A DNA stretch of 64,000 nt from Pseudomonas pharyngis (lineage in GTDB: Bacteria > Pseudomonadota > Gammaproteobacteria > Pseudomonadales > Pseudomonadaceae): NCBI RefSeq assembly GCF_021602345.1, contig NZ_BQID01000009.1:1-64000 (forward strand), read 5' to 3'. Shown one piece after another: positions 46,061 to 56,297 of the stretch. Made by a program: the position numbers and the translations under genes. The notes under the pieces were generated by a model. The model had not been told where the DNA came from. It saw only the letters and a program-made list of their open reading frames with translations, and ran no database searches. Position 1 is the stretch's first letter. Each line of letters begins with the position of its first letter.

Positions 46061-46125
46061 GCCGCTGCTCCTGAAGGAATTTGGCCGAGCATGAAGTGCC
46101 GCGCGCAGAGTGGATTTGATGTGGA

Positions 46126-46815
46126 TCAAGACTTGGGATCGTCGTCTTTCCACGGCGCCGAAAGGTAGCGGGTGCGGTTGAAGGTCTCCAGCCATTCCGG
46201 GCAGAACACCACCAACGCGCTGACCACCATGCCGTTGATGAAGGCTTCAGGAAATATCAGCAGCCACAGGTAACCGATGAAATCCTCCAGCCATTCCGGC
46301 ATGGCAAAGAGGCCGTCGTACCAGAGCAAGGTCAGGCTCAGCGTCAGGCAGAACAACGCCGACAGCGCCGCGGCGAAAAAACCGGAACAGAAGATGTACA
46401 CGAACGGATTGCGCGGCTGGGCACGCTCGACCAGGATCGCCACGCATTCGGTGATCAGCACTGGCAACAGGATCAGCAAGGTGCCATTGACCCCGACGGC
46501 CACCAGATCCTGTCGCCCCAGCAGCACCAGCCCCAGTTGGGCCACCAGTGCGCCGACGATCGCCAGTGGCCAGTCCAGCAGCAGCGTCACCGCTGTCATG
46601 CCGATGAAGTGGTAAGACACCCCGGTGTCGAAATCCCTGCGCACCAGCCACAGCAGAAACAACGCGAACACCGTACCGAACAGCAAATGCTGACGGCGGT
46701 TGTCGCTGAACAGCTCGACCCACGGTGCGCGGACAATCGCCCAGAGCAGCGCCGGCAGGTAAATCAGCCAGCCGAGGGTCAGACTGCTCGATGACAGCAG
46801 TTCTGCACCGATCAT
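46126..46815 (-). CDS. CbiM-like ECF transporter permease (possible Co/Ni or vitamin transport)
   Basis: This 229-residue protein has six or seven hydrophobic segments and resembles the CbiM/energy-coupling-factor S-component family. Its core includes FDTGVSYHFIGMTAVTLLLD and PEAFINGMVVSALVVF. CbiM proteins import cobalt or nickel with CbiN, CbiQ and CbiO. None of those partners is here, and the N-terminal metal-binding MHI motif of true CbiM is missing, so substrate and energisation are unknown. The ATG at 46815 gives MIGAELLSSS; the frame to 46908 is not needed. Confidence 0.8.
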   Translation of the reverse strand: MIGAELLSSSSLTLGWLIYLPALLWAIVRAPWVELFSDNRRQHLLFGTVFALFLLWLVRRDFDTGVSYHFIGMTAVTLLLDWPLAIVGALVAQLGLVLLGRQDLVAVGVNGTLLILLPVLITECVAILVERAQPRNPFVYIFCSGFFAAALSALFCLTLSLTLLWYDGLFAMPEWLEDFIGYLWLLIFPEAFINGMVVSALVVFCPEWLETFNRTRYLSAPWKDDDPKS

Positions 46816-46948
46816 GATCCCATCACCTTCATTCGCACCGCAGACTCCTTTGATTGGCGCTCCTGCGGCGAAGTCTACACCTGCACGGCGGCACATCTGC
46901 CGATGCAAAGCTTTCTGCTTGTCGCAATTGAACGCTAAGCTTGGGCCT

Positions 46949-47575
46949 ATGGATGACTCAGATTATTTACGCCTGCTGACCATCGCGGCCGAGCAAGCCA
47001 ACGCCTTTCTGTCCAATGCCCGCAAATGGGAGCGTGAGCGTTGGGTCTGCCAGCGTCTGCTGCAAGGCCTGAATATTCCTTATCGCGCCGACGAGTTCGC
47101 CCCTGCCGGTGAGCCGCCGGACGTGCTGTTTCGCGACGCCAACTTCGAGGTGTTCTTCGTCCTTGACGAGGGTCGTCGGCTTAACGACGAATGGCGTGAT
47201 GAGCTGCAACGTCGGCGCAGTGCGTTTTCCCTCAGCCAACTGGTGCGGCGTGAAGCCAAGCCGCGGCGAATTCCGGCCAATGAATTTCTGCTGAGACTGG
47301 CGCCGACCTTGCGCAAGAAAGCGCACAACTACAAAGAACGCGGCATGGACCTGGGTGAGCTGGACATCATTGCCTTCGCCAGCCTCAAACGCGAAGTGCT
47401 CGACCTCAACAGCCACTTTCCGCCGCCCACCGAATACCTGCGTCAGGGCTGGCGTTCGCTGTCGCTGGTCGGACCTACGTTCGCCCGGGTGCTGTTCGCC
47501 CATCCCGATGCACCGGATTTTCTGCGCGGCAACCTGGGGCGCAGCATCGTGTTCGATGTAGGGATCAGCCTGTGA
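46949..47575 (+). CDS. DUF1780 family protein
   Basis: This 208-residue soluble protein is a Pseudomonas-type DUF1780 member. Visible are an N-terminal helical part (LLTIAAEQANAFLSNARKWE), ERERWVCQRLL, and a nuclease-like fold pattern (PPDVLFRDANFEVFFVLDEGRR). A restriction-endonuclease-like role has been suggested for similar folds, but no catalytic claim is made. The stop overlaps the GTG of the MOSC gene (GTGA). Confidence 0.82.
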   Translation: MDDSDYLRLLTIAAEQANAFLSNARKWERERWVCQRLLQGLNIPYRADEFAPAGEPPDVLFRDANFEVFFVLDEGRRLNDEWRDELQRRRSAFSLSQLVRREAKPRRIPANEFLLRLAPTLRKKAHNYKERGMDLGELDIIAFASLKREVLDLNSHFPPPTEYLRQGWRSLSLVGPTFARVLFAHPDAPDFLRGNLGRSIVFDVGISL

Positions 47576-48099
47576 CGCCGCTTCAACAATTGATCGCCGA
47601 GGTCCCGCAGAGCGGCCGCGTACGCTGGATTGGCGTGCGTCCTGAATCTCGTGGGCCGATGATCGAGCTCGACGCCGTAGAGGCACGCCTTGAAGCGGGA
47701 CTGACCGGGGATCATGCCCGCCCCGGAGTACGTAACGCCCGACAGGTCACGCTGATTCAGTTCGAACACCTGGCCGTGATCAGTGCATTGATGGGCCGTC
47801 CCCACGAGCAACCGGTCAGGCCTGAAGATCTGCGGCGCAATCTCGTCATAAGCGGGATCAATCTGTTCAGCCTCAAGGGGCGGCGCTTTCGCATTGGTCA
47901 GGCGATTTTCGAAACCACGGGCTGGTGCCAGCCGTGTGCGCGCCTGCAAAACAACCTTGGCCCGGGCACGTTCCAGGCTGTGCGCGGGCATGGCGGAATC
48001 ACTGCGCGAGTGTTACAAAGCGGGATCATTCGCCTCGACGATGGCGTGTCGGTCGAACCGGTCCCGGACAGTGGCTATGCTCCTTTCAATCCCGGTTGA
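47572..48099 (+). CDS. MOSC domain protein
   Basis: This 175-residue protein has a MOSC domain (molybdenum cofactor sulfurase C-terminal type). The putative sulfur-carrying cysteine is in TTGWCQPCARL near residue 121, and LEAGLTGDHAR near 44 is also typical. MOSC proteins bind or sulfurate molybdenum cofactor or detoxify N-hydroxylated compounds; which applies here is unknown. The GTG start is coupled to the DUF1780 gene by a 4-bp overlap. Confidence 0.9.
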   Translation: MTPLQQLIAEVPQSGRVRWIGVRPESRGPMIELDAVEARLEAGLTGDHARPGVRNARQVTLIQFEHLAVISALMGRPHEQPVRPEDLRRNLVISGINLFSLKGRRFRIGQAIFETTGWCQPCARLQNNLGPGTFQAVRGHGGITARVLQSGIIRLDDGVSVEPVPDSGYAPFNPG

Positions 48100-48150
48100 A
48101 AACCGCTGTAGCGTGTTCTCATTCAGTAACGTCTACCTGACGAGGCCTTT

Positions 48151-48324
48151 ATGACCAGCCGCCTGAAACCCGAAGACCAGAAGCATGTCGAAGAGTACCT
48201 GCAGTTGTCCCAACACCGTGTCGAGCGCCGGCCTTTCCGGCCGTGGATGCTCCTGGTGCTGGTGCTGGCAGTGACCATTGGTCTGGGCCTGTTGAGCCGA
48301 TTTATCAGTTACCTGACGCTATGA
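48151..48324 (+). CDS. DUF3094 small membrane protein
   Basis: This 57-residue protein was found by reading the gap before ndh. It begins MTSRLKPEDQKHVEEYLQLS, has a basic stretch (RVERRPFRPW) and a single membrane helix (about 31-49). CGAGGCC precedes the ATG. The family is short, confined largely to Pseudomonas and relatives, and uncharacterised. It lies 63 bp upstream of ndh on the same strand. Confidence 0.85.
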   Translation: MTSRLKPEDQKHVEEYLQLSQHRVERRPFRPWMLLVLVLAVTIGLGLLSRFISYLTL

Positions 48325-48387
48325 GCTGCATCGCGCTCGCTTGGGTAACCGTACCGATTTCCTTTAAAAACCTTGCGAGCTATCCCT

Positions 48388-49686
48388 ATGTCCCATCGTA
48401 TTGTCATTGTCGGCGGCGGCGCCGGCGGTCTGGAGTTGGCTACCCGTCTGGGTAAGACTCTGGGCAAACGCGGCACCGCCAGCATCATGCTGGTCGACGC
48501 GAACCTCACGCACATCTGGAAACCGCTGCTGCACGAAGTGGCCGCCGGATCGCTGAACTCCTCCGAAGACGAACTCAACTATGTCGCCCAGGCCAAATGG
48601 AACCACTTCGAGTTCCAGCTGGGACGCATGAGCGGGCTCGATCGTGAGCAGAAGAAGATCCAGCTGGCCGCCACCTACGACGAAAACGGCGTTGAACTGG
48701 TCCCGGCGCGGGAAGTGCCCTATGACTCGCTGGTGATCGCGGTCGGCAGCACCACCAACGATTTCGGCACCCAGGGCGCCGCGCAGCACTGCCTGTTCCT
48801 CGACACCCGCAAGCAGGCCGAGCGTTTCCACCAGCAACTGCTCAATCACTACCTGCGCGCCCACGCCGGGCAGACCGATGTGGTTCAGCAGATCAGCGTG
48901 GCCATCGTCGGTGCGGGCGCCACGGGCGTCGAACTGGCGGCCGAGCTGCACAACGCGGCCCATGAACTGGCGGCTTACGGTCTGGACCGGATCAAACCGG
49001 AAAACATGCACATCACCCTGATCGAAGCCGGGCCACGGGTGCTGCCAGCCCTGCCTGAGCGGATCAGTGGGCCGGTGCACAAGACCCTGGAGAAACTCGG
49101 GGTCAACGTGATGACCAACGCCTCGGTCAGCCAGGTCACCGCTGACAGCCTGATCACCGCCGATGGCAACGAGATCAAGGCCAGTCTGAAAGTCTGGGCC
49201 GCCGGGATCCGCGCACCGGGTTTCCTCAAGGACATCGATGGCCTGGAAACCAACCGCATCAATCAGCTGCAAGTGCTGCCGACGCTGCAAACCACTCGCG
49301 ACGAGAACATCTTCGCCTTCGGTGACTGCGCCGCCTGCCCGCAACCGGGCTCGGATCGCAACGTTCCACCACGGGCCCAGGCTGCGCACCAGCAGGCGTC
49401 GCTGCTGGCCAAATCGCTGAAGCTGCGCATCGAAGGCAAAACCCTGCCGGAGTACAAGTACACCGACTACGGCTCGCTGATTTCGCTGTCGCGTTTCTCG
49501 GCGGTGGGTAACCTGATGGGCAACCTGACCGGCAGCGTGATGCTCGAGGGCTGGCTGGCGCGGATGTTCTACGTGTCGCTGTACCGCATGCACCAGATGG
49601 CGCTTTATGGGCCGTTCCGCACGGCGATGCTGATGCTCGGCAGCAAGATCGGACGCGGCACCGAGCCACGCCTGAAGCTGCACTGA
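48388..49686 (+). CDS. ndh: Type II NADH:quinone oxidoreductase (NDH-2)
   Basis: This 432-residue FAD enzyme oxidises NADH and reduces ubiquinone without proton pumping. The N-terminal FAD dinucleotide motif is IVIVGGGAGGLELA, the NADH motif is VAIVGAGATGVELAAEL, and the C-terminal amphipathic part anchors it to the membrane. Conserved NDH-2 text NIFAFGDCAAC is present. The ATG at 48388 is used; the open frame from a TTG at 48373 adds five residues and is less likely. A hairpin terminator follows. Confidence 0.95.
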   Translation: MSHRIVIVGGGAGGLELATRLGKTLGKRGTASIMLVDANLTHIWKPLLHEVAAGSLNSSEDELNYVAQAKWNHFEFQLGRMSGLDREQKKIQLAATYDENGVELVPAREVPYDSLVIAVGSTTNDFGTQGAAQHCLFLDTRKQAERFHQQLLNHYLRAHAGQTDVVQQISVAIVGAGATGVELAAELHNAAHELAAYGLDRIKPENMHITLIEAGPRVLPALPERISGPVHKTLEKLGVNVMTNASVSQVTADSLITADGNEIKASLKVWAAGIRAPGFLKDIDGLETNRINQLQVLPTLQTTRDENIFAFGDCAACPQPGSDRNVPPRAQAAHQQASLLAKSLKLRIEGKTLPEYKYTDYGSLISLSRFSAVGNLMGNLTGSVMLEGWLARMFYVSLYRMHQMALYGPFRTAMLMLGSKIGRGTEPRLKLH

Positions 49687-49690
49687 TGTA

Positions 49691-49730
49691 AAAACACCGT
49701 GGGGGCGGGCTCGCCCTCACGGTGTTTTGT
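49691..49730 (+). terminator. Terminator of ndh
   Basis: Stem AAAACACCGTG/CACGGTGTTTT (49691-49701 with 49718-49728) enclosing a GGCG/CGCC inner stem, followed by GTTTTC. Confidence 0.85.
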
Positions 49731-49896
49731 TTTCTACTGTATCTGCCCTCGCTTTCCCCACCTTCGCTTACAAACGCCCCGCTCCTCGACACAGACGCGA
49801 TACACCGCCACCGCTTAATGGCCACACCCGAGCACACCTGCTCCGGCTTGATCGCCCTTAACGTGTGGTTGCGCTGTGCAACCGAAGGAGAATGCA

Positions 49897-50304
49897 ATGT
49901 CCCGTACTTCGAAAATCGGCAAAAACTCCCTTGGCCTGGTCGGTGCCGTACTGGCCGGCGGCATGATGCTGTCCGGCTCGGTGTTTGCCGCGCAACCGCT
50001 GGCCCAGGGCTACATGGTCGCTTCGGCCGAGACCTCGGTGAAAACCCCGGAAGGCAAATGCGGTGAAGGCAAATGCGGCGATGCGTCGATGGCCAAGACC
50101 GACACCGATGGCGACGGCAAGGTCTCCCGCGCCGAGTTTCTGAAAGTTGCACCGAAGTCCGACTTCGACAAGATCGACACCAACCACGACGGCTTCATCG
50201 ACGAGCAAGAGGCGTACAACAACGTCAAAGCCAATTTCGAAGCCAACGGCAAGAAAATGCCGAAAGGTCTGTTCGAACACCTGAAAGACCAGGACGGTGC
50301 CTGA
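49897..50304 (+). CDS. Secreted EF-hand protein with an EGKCG repeat
   Basis: This 135-residue protein has a long signal peptide (GLVGAVLAGGMMLSGSVFAA, cut near residue 32). A short segment KTPEGKCGEGKCGDASM follows, then two EF-hands, DTDGDGKVSRAEF and DTNHDGFIDEQEA, with normal calcium-binding spacing. The tandem EGKCG motif is the hallmark of copper-responsive HvfA/bufferin-type precursor peptides, in which the cysteines are modified by an HvfB-type (DUF692) enzyme. No such enzyme gene is adjacent. The protein therefore looks like a fusion of an HvfA-like metal motif with a calcium-binding module. Metal identity is not determined. It is monocistronic. Confidence 0.85.
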   Translation: MSRTSKIGKNSLGLVGAVLAGGMMLSGSVFAAQPLAQGYMVASAETSVKTPEGKCGEGKCGDASMAKTDTDGDGKVSRAEFLKVAPKSDFDKIDTNHDGFIDEQEAYNNVKANFEANGKKMPKGLFEHLKDQDGA

Positions 50305-50328
50305 TTTTTTCAGCCTCCCCGACAAAAC

Positions 50329-50366
50329 AAAGCCGCGCTTTTTCTGACAAGAAGCGCGGCTTTTTC
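50329..50366 (+). terminator. Rho-independent terminator of the EF-hand gene
   Basis: Stem AAAGCCGCGCTT/AAGCGCGGCTTT (50329-50340 with 50352-50363) and a T-run; works in both directions and also serves the convergent chemoreceptor gene. Confidence 0.9.
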
Positions 50367-50378
50367 ACGCCTGCATGA

Positions 50379-52076
<1,698 letters not shown>

Positions 52077-52123
52077 CTATCGGCAAGTTGTATGACGACT
52101 TGAATGAAACATTTCCGGAGGGC

Positions 52124-52160
52124 AAAAAAAATCCCCGTATCTTTCGATACGAGGATTTTT
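52124..52160 (-). terminator. Terminator after the tRNA cluster (bidirectional)
   Basis: On the minus strand AAAATCCTCGTATC, GAAA loop, GATACGGGGATTTTTTTT. Lies 5 bp past the last tRNA-Pro and also faces the chemoreceptor promoter. Confidence 0.85.
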
Positions 52161-52164
52161 AATA

Positions 52165-52241
52165 TGGTCGGGGTAAGGGGATTCGAACTCCTGACATCCT
52201 GCTCCCAAAGCAGGCGCGCTACCGGACTGCGCTATACCCCG
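52165..52241 (-). tRNA. tRNA-Pro (UGG), second copy
   Basis: 77 nt including encoded CCA. Anticodon TGG lies in CTTTGGGAG, the T-loop is GTTCGAAT, and acceptor arms pair. All 77 bases are identical to the copy at 52420-52496. It lies downstream of a terminator-like hairpin (52244-52274), so its expression may depend on read-through. Confidence 0.95.
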
Positions 52242-52243
52242 GT

Positions 52244-52274
52244 AAAAAAAAGGCGATCTTTCAAAGATCGCCTT
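52244..52274 (-). terminator. Terminator-like hairpin inside the tRNA cluster
   Basis: On the minus strand AAGGCGATCTTT/AAAGATCGCCTT (near-perfect 12 bp, 1-nt nominal loop) followed by T8. It stands between tRNA-Lys and the second tRNA-Pro, touching the latter's 5' end. Confidence 0.75.
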
Positions 52275-52338
52275 CTTCGATCAGCGCTTTTGGCCTCTGA
52301 TCTTAAGATTCGATCCCAGTGTTACCTGGTTTCAAAAA

Positions 52339-52414
52339 TGGTGGGTCGTGTGGGATTCGAACCTACGACCAATTGGTTAAAAGCCAACTGCTCTACCAAC
52401 TGAGCTAACGACCC
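52339..52414 (-). tRNA. tRNA-Lys (UUU)
   Basis: 76 nt with encoded CCA. Anticodon TTT in CTTTTAAC, D-arm AGCTCAGTTGGTAGAGC, T-loop GTTCGAAT. Confidence 0.96.
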
Positions 52415-52419
52415 AAAAA

Positions 52420-52496
52420 TGGTCGGGGTAAGGGGATTCGAACTCCTGACATCCTGCTCCCAAAGCAGGCGCGCTACCGGACTGCGCTATACCCCG
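52420..52496 (-). tRNA. tRNA-Pro (UGG), first copy
   Basis: 77 nt with encoded CCA; anticodon TGG. Lies between tRNA-Asn and tRNA-Lys, 5 bp before tRNA-Lys. Confidence 0.96.
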
Positions 52497-52505
52497 GTTT
52501 GAAAT

Positions 52506-52581
52506 TGGCTCCGTGACCAGGACTCGAACCTGGGACCCAATGATTAACAGTCATTTGCTCTACCGACTGAGCTATCACGGA
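52506..52581 (-). tRNA. tRNA-Asn (GUU)
   Basis: 76 nt with encoded CCA. Anticodon GTT in CTGTTAAT; D-arm AGCTCAGTCGGTAGAGC. First tRNA of the cluster. Confidence 0.96.
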
Positions 52582-52667
52582 ACTACATATTTCAATTTAC
52601 TACGGTGAAACTTGCAGCTTCTCGACATCGTTTTCGCATCGCTGCGTTCGTGTGTCTGAGGCGCGCT

Positions 52668-52695
52668 ATTCTACAACCTAGAACACCTCTGTCAA
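52668..52695 (-). promoter_or_regulatory. Stable-RNA promoter of the tRNA cluster
   Basis: On the minus strand TTGACA (52690-52695), a 16-nt spacer and TAGAAT (52668-52673), then a GC-rich discriminator (AGCGCGCC). Same hexamers and spacing as the second leftward promoter at 90-117, and the type expected to be ppGpp/DksA-sensitive. Confidence 0.88.
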
Positions 52696-52827
52696 CCCCC
52701 TAAATTGCTTTCAAGTTAATGATTTGCAACTTATTTCAGATTTCTGCCCAGTGAGCTGAAACCCTGTTGGTGACTGACTGCGGGGCGCACTTTACAAGCC
52801 TTTTCCTTTGAGTTCAACAGCCTGGCG

Positions 52828-52856
52828 AAAAAAAAGGCCTCGCATTGCGAGGCCTT
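52828..52856 (-). terminator. Rho-independent terminator of clpB
   Basis: Stem AAGGCCTCGC/GCGAGGCCTT (52834-52843 with 52847-52856) with T-run on the minus strand, 23 bp past the clpB stop. Confidence 0.9.
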
Positions 52857-52879
52857 GATGACGACACCACCGTCGGGCG

Positions 52880-55444
52880 TCAGTTGAACGTGATCTCGTC
52901 GTTCTCCACGACGCCGGTCGCGGTCTCGCCTGGCAGGAAACGCCCCGACAGGATCAACTGTGCCAGCGGGTTCTCGATCCAGCGCTGGATCGCCCGCTTC
53001 AGCGGCCGTGCGCCATAGACCGGGTCGTAGCCGACGGCAATCAGCTTGTCCATCGCTTCCGGGCTCAGTTCCAGCTTCAGCTCGCGCTCGGCCAGACGGC
53101 TGCGCAGACGGCCCAGCTGGATCTCGGTGATGCCCGCGATCTGATCCCGCGCCAATGGCTCGAAAATCACCACTTCGTCGACCCGGTTGATGAACTCCGG
53201 ACGGAAATGGGTGGAAATCGCATCCATCACCGCTGCCCTTTGCGCTTCACGATCACCGACCAGTTCCTGGATCTGCATCGAGCCGAGGTTGGAGGTCATG
53301 ACGATCACGGTATTGCGGAAGTCCACCGTGCGGCCATGGCTGTCGGTCAGACGGCCATCCTCCAGCACTTGCAGCAAGATGTTGAACACATCCGGGTGCG
53401 CCTTCTCGACTTCGTCCAGCAGGATCACCGAGTAAGGCTTGCGCCGTACCGCTTCGGTCAGGTAACCGCCCTCTTCATAGCCGACGTAGCCCGGTGGTGC
53501 ACCGATCAGCCGCGCCACGGAATGTTTCTCCATGAACTCGGACATGTCGATCCGCACCATCGCCTCTTCAGTGTCGAAGAGGAATTCGGCCAGCGCCTTG
53601 CACAGCTCGGTTTTACCGACACCGGTCGGGCCGAGGAACATGAACGAGCCGCTCGGACGATTCGGGTCGGACAACCCGGCCCGGGAACGCCGCACTGCAT
53701 TGGCTACCGCCACCACCGCTTCGTCCTGACCGATCACGCGCTGATGCAACAGGCTTTCCATCTTCATCAGCTTGTCGCGCTCGCCTTCGAGCATTTTCGA
53801 CACCGGAATGCCGGTCCATTTCGAAACGACTTCGGCGATTTCCTCTTCGGTCACCTTGCTGCGCAGCAACTGGTTTTCGCTTTTGCCGTGCTGGTCGACC
53901 ATTTGCAGACTGCGCTCCAGATCCGGGATCACCCCGTACTGCAACTCGGCCATGCGGTTCAGGTCGCCTTTACGGCGCGCAGCTTCCAGCTCCTGACGGG
54001 ACTGTTCGATCTTCTGCTGAATCTGCGCAGAGCCCTGCACCTCGGCTTTTTCCGAGTTCCAGATTTCTTCCAGATCGGAGTACTCACGCTCGTGGCGATC
54101 GATTTCTTCCTGGAGTTTCTCCAGACGTTTCTTCGCCGCGTCGTCGCTTTCTTTCTTCAGTGCCTGGGATTCCACCTTCAGTTGAATCAGGCGCCGCTCA
54201 AGACGATCCAACACTTCCGGCTTGGAGTCGATCTCCATGCGGATGCGGCTGGCCGCTTCGTCGATCAGGTCGATCGCCTTGTCCGGCAGCTGTCGGTCAG
54301 TGATGTAACGATGGCTGAGCTTGGCTGCCGCGATGATCGCGCCGTCGGTGATCGCCACCTTGTGGTGAACCTCGTAACGCTCTTTGAGGCCACGCAGGAT
54401 CGCAATGGTGTCTTCTTCGCTCGGTTCGTCCACCAGCACTTTCTGGAAGCGCCGCTCGAGGGCCGCGTCCTTCTCTATATATTGGCGGTACTCGTTGAGC
54501 GTGGTCGCGCCGACGCAATGCAGTTCACCACGGGCTAGCGCCGGTTTGAGCATGTTGCCGGCGTCCATCGAGCCTTCGCCCTTGCCGGCGCCGACCATGG
54601 TGTGCAGTTCGTCGATGAACAGAATGATCTGCCCTTCCTGCTTCGACAGCTCGTTGAGCAGCGCTTTCAGGCGCTCTTCGAACTCACCGCGATACTTGGC
54701 GCCGGCAATCAGCGCACCCATATCGAGGGACAGCAGGCGTTTGCCACGCAGGCCGTCCGGCACTTCGCCGTTGATGATGCGCTGGGCCAACCCTTCGGCA
54801 ATCGCGGTTTTACCCACGCCAGGTTCGCCGATCAGTACCGGGTTGTTCTTGGTGCGGCGTTGCAGGACCTGAATGGTGCGACGGATTTCATCGTCACGGC
54901 CAATCACCGGGTCAAGCTTGCCTTCTTCGGCGCGCTTGGTCAGGTCGACGGTGTATTTATCCAGCGCCTGACGCGATTCTTCGTGGTTGGCGTCGTTGAC
55001 TGCCTCACCACCGCGCAGGTTGTTGATCGCATTTTCCAGCGCTTTTTTGCTCACGCCCTGGCCGAGCAGCAACTTGCCGAGTTTGCTGTTCTCGTCCATC
55101 GCGGCGAGCAGCACCAGCTCGCTGGAAATGAACTGGTCGCCCTTCTGCTGGGCCAGACGGTCGGCCTGGTTGAGCAGACGCGCCAGATCCTGCGACATGT
55201 TGACGTCGCCGGTCGGGTTCTGGATTTTCGGTAATTGATCGAGCTCTTTGGTCAGCTCTTTACGCAAGCTGTTGACGTCGAAGCCCACCTGCATCAACAG
55301 GGGTTTGATCGAACCACCCTGTTGTTCAAGCATGGCTTGCATCAAATGCGCCGGCTCGATGGCTGGATGATCGTGGCCGACGGCCAAAGATTGGGCATCG
55401 GACAACGCCAACTGCAATTTGCTGGTTAAACGGTCTATACGCAT
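52880..55444 (-). CDS. clpB: ClpB protein disaggregase
   Basis: This 854-residue hexameric AAA+ chaperone rescues aggregated proteins with DnaK. Order of domains: a double Clp N-domain (about 1-145), NBD1 with Walker [10 protein letters not shown], the coiled-coil middle domain (about 410-530, with EELDRHERE-like text), and NBD2 with Walker [10 protein letters not shown]. Both Walker B pairs and the sensor residues are present. A sigma-32 heat-shock promoter is visible at 55516-55545, about 70-100 bp upstream. Confidence 0.98.
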   Translation of the reverse strand: MRIDRLTSKLQLALSDAQSLAVGHDHPAIEPAHLMQAMLEQQGGSIKPLLMQVGFDVNSLRKELTKELDQLPKIQNPTGDVNMSQDLARLLNQADRLAQQKGDQFISSELVLLAAMDENSKLGKLLLGQGVSKKALENAINNLRGGEAVNDANHEESRQALDKYTVDLTKRAEEGKLDPVIGRDDEIRRTIQVLQRRTKNNPVLIGEPGVGKTAIAEGLAQRIINGEVPDGLRGKRLLSLDMGALIAGAKYRGEFEERLKALLNELSKQEGQIILFIDELHTMVGAGKGEGSMDAGNMLKPALARGELHCVGATTLNEYRQYIEKDAALERRFQKVLVDEPSEEDTIAILRGLKERYEVHHKVAITDGAIIAAAKLSHRYITDRQLPDKAIDLIDEAASRIRMEIDSKPEVLDRLERRLIQLKVESQALKKESDDAAKKRLEKLQEEIDRHEREYSDLEEIWNSEKAEVQGSAQIQQKIEQSRQELEAARRKGDLNRMAELQYGVIPDLERSLQMVDQHGKSENQLLRSKVTEEEIAEVVSKWTGIPVSKMLEGERDKLMKMESLLHQRVIGQDEAVVAVANAVRRSRAGLSDPNRPSGSFMFLGPTGVGKTELCKALAEFLFDTEEAMVRIDMSEFMEKHSVARLIGAPPGYVGYEEGGYLTEAVRRKPYSVILLDEVEKAHPDVFNILLQVLEDGRLTDSHGRTVDFRNTVIVMTSNLGSMQIQELVGDREAQRAAVMDAISTHFRPEFINRVDEVVIFEPLARDQIAGITEIQLGRLRSRLAERELKLELSPEAMDKLIAVGYDPVYGARPLKRAIQRWIENPLAQLILSGRFLPGETATGVVENDEITFN

Positions 55445-55515
55445 GGGTCACCTTCCTTTTGAGCAGGCCGGACCTAAAAAACCATCCTGAATAAAGAAAC
55501 CTGCCAGATACCGCT

Positions 55516-55545
55516 ATAGATGCGGTCGATTCTGGAAGATTCAAG
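55516..55545 (-). promoter_or_regulatory. Sigma-32 (heat-shock) promoter of clpB
   Basis: On the minus strand CTTGAA (55540-55545), 14-nt spacer, CCGCATCTAT (55516-55525), close to the consensus CTTGAAA-N(11-16)-CCCCATNT. Start expected near 55509. Confidence 0.75.
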
Positions 55546-55574
55546 CGTCAGGGAGTTGATGCAGATCAGAGAGT

Positions 55575-56297
55575 TTAGCGGGTAAGCCAGACTAAAGAGG
55601 CGAAGCGACCAGTGCGAGGCGCACGGCGATAGGAAAAGAAGCGCGGATCGGTCACGGTACAGAAACCACCACCATAAACAGCGGTGACACCGCGGACCGC
55701 CAGACGCAGCCGCGCCAGCTTATAGATGTCAGCCATGAACTTGCCGGCGTTGTGGCTCGGGACAAAGGCTGTCTCGGCTTCGGGCAATTGATTGATGAAG
55801 ACTTCCCGGACTTCCGGGCCGACTTCAAAGGCTTGCGGGCCGATGGCCGGGCCGAGCCAGACCAGAATGTCTTCGGCAGGCACATCCAGACTGTCGAGGG
55901 TAGCCTCCAGCACGCCGGCCGCCAATCCACGCCAACCGGCGTGAGCGGCAGCAACGCGAGTGCCGGCACGGTCGCAGAACAGCGCCGGCAGGCAATCGGC
56001 AGTCATCGCCGCACAAGCGATACCGGGCGTTGCCGTCCAGCTGGCATCCGCCGTGGCCACCACGGACGGATCCGCATGCGCCACGGCAATCCCGTGCACT
56101 TGCTGCAGCCAGGCAGGTTTTATAGAAAAGTGTTCGGTCAGACGCCGACGGTTTTCGGCAACAGCCTCCGGGCGGTCATCGACATGATCGCCCAGATTGA
56201 GGCTGTCGAACGGCGCCTCGCTGACGCCGCCCTCGCGGGTGGTGACACAGGCTTTGACGCTGGCCGGCGCGGGCCAGTCCGGCGTCAGCCAGTTCAT
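55575..56297 (-). CDS. pgeF: PgeF/YfiH-type multicopper polyphenol oxidase domain protein
   Basis: This 240-residue member of the YfiH family corrects D-amino-acid misincorporation in peptidoglycan precursors in E. coli (PgeF); relatives have purine-nucleoside phosphorylase activity. Copper/zinc-ligand motifs include QVHG near residue 60, DCLPALF with the Cys, and AHAGWRGLAAG. The ATG at 56297 is coupled to the rluD stop (ATGA). It lies downstream of rluD in its usual operon. Confidence 0.94.
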   Translation of the reverse strand: MNWLTPDWPAPASVKACVTTREGGVSEAPFDSLNLGDHVDDRPEAVAENRRRLTEHFSIKPAWLQQVHGIAVAHADPSVVATADASWTATPGIACAAMTADCLPALFCDRAGTRVAAAHAGWRGLAAGVLEATLDSLDVPAEDILVWLGPAIGPQAFEVGPEVREVFINQLPEAETAFVPSHNAGKFMADIYKLARLRLAVRGVTAVYGGGFCTVTDPRFFSYRRAPRTGRFASLVWLTR

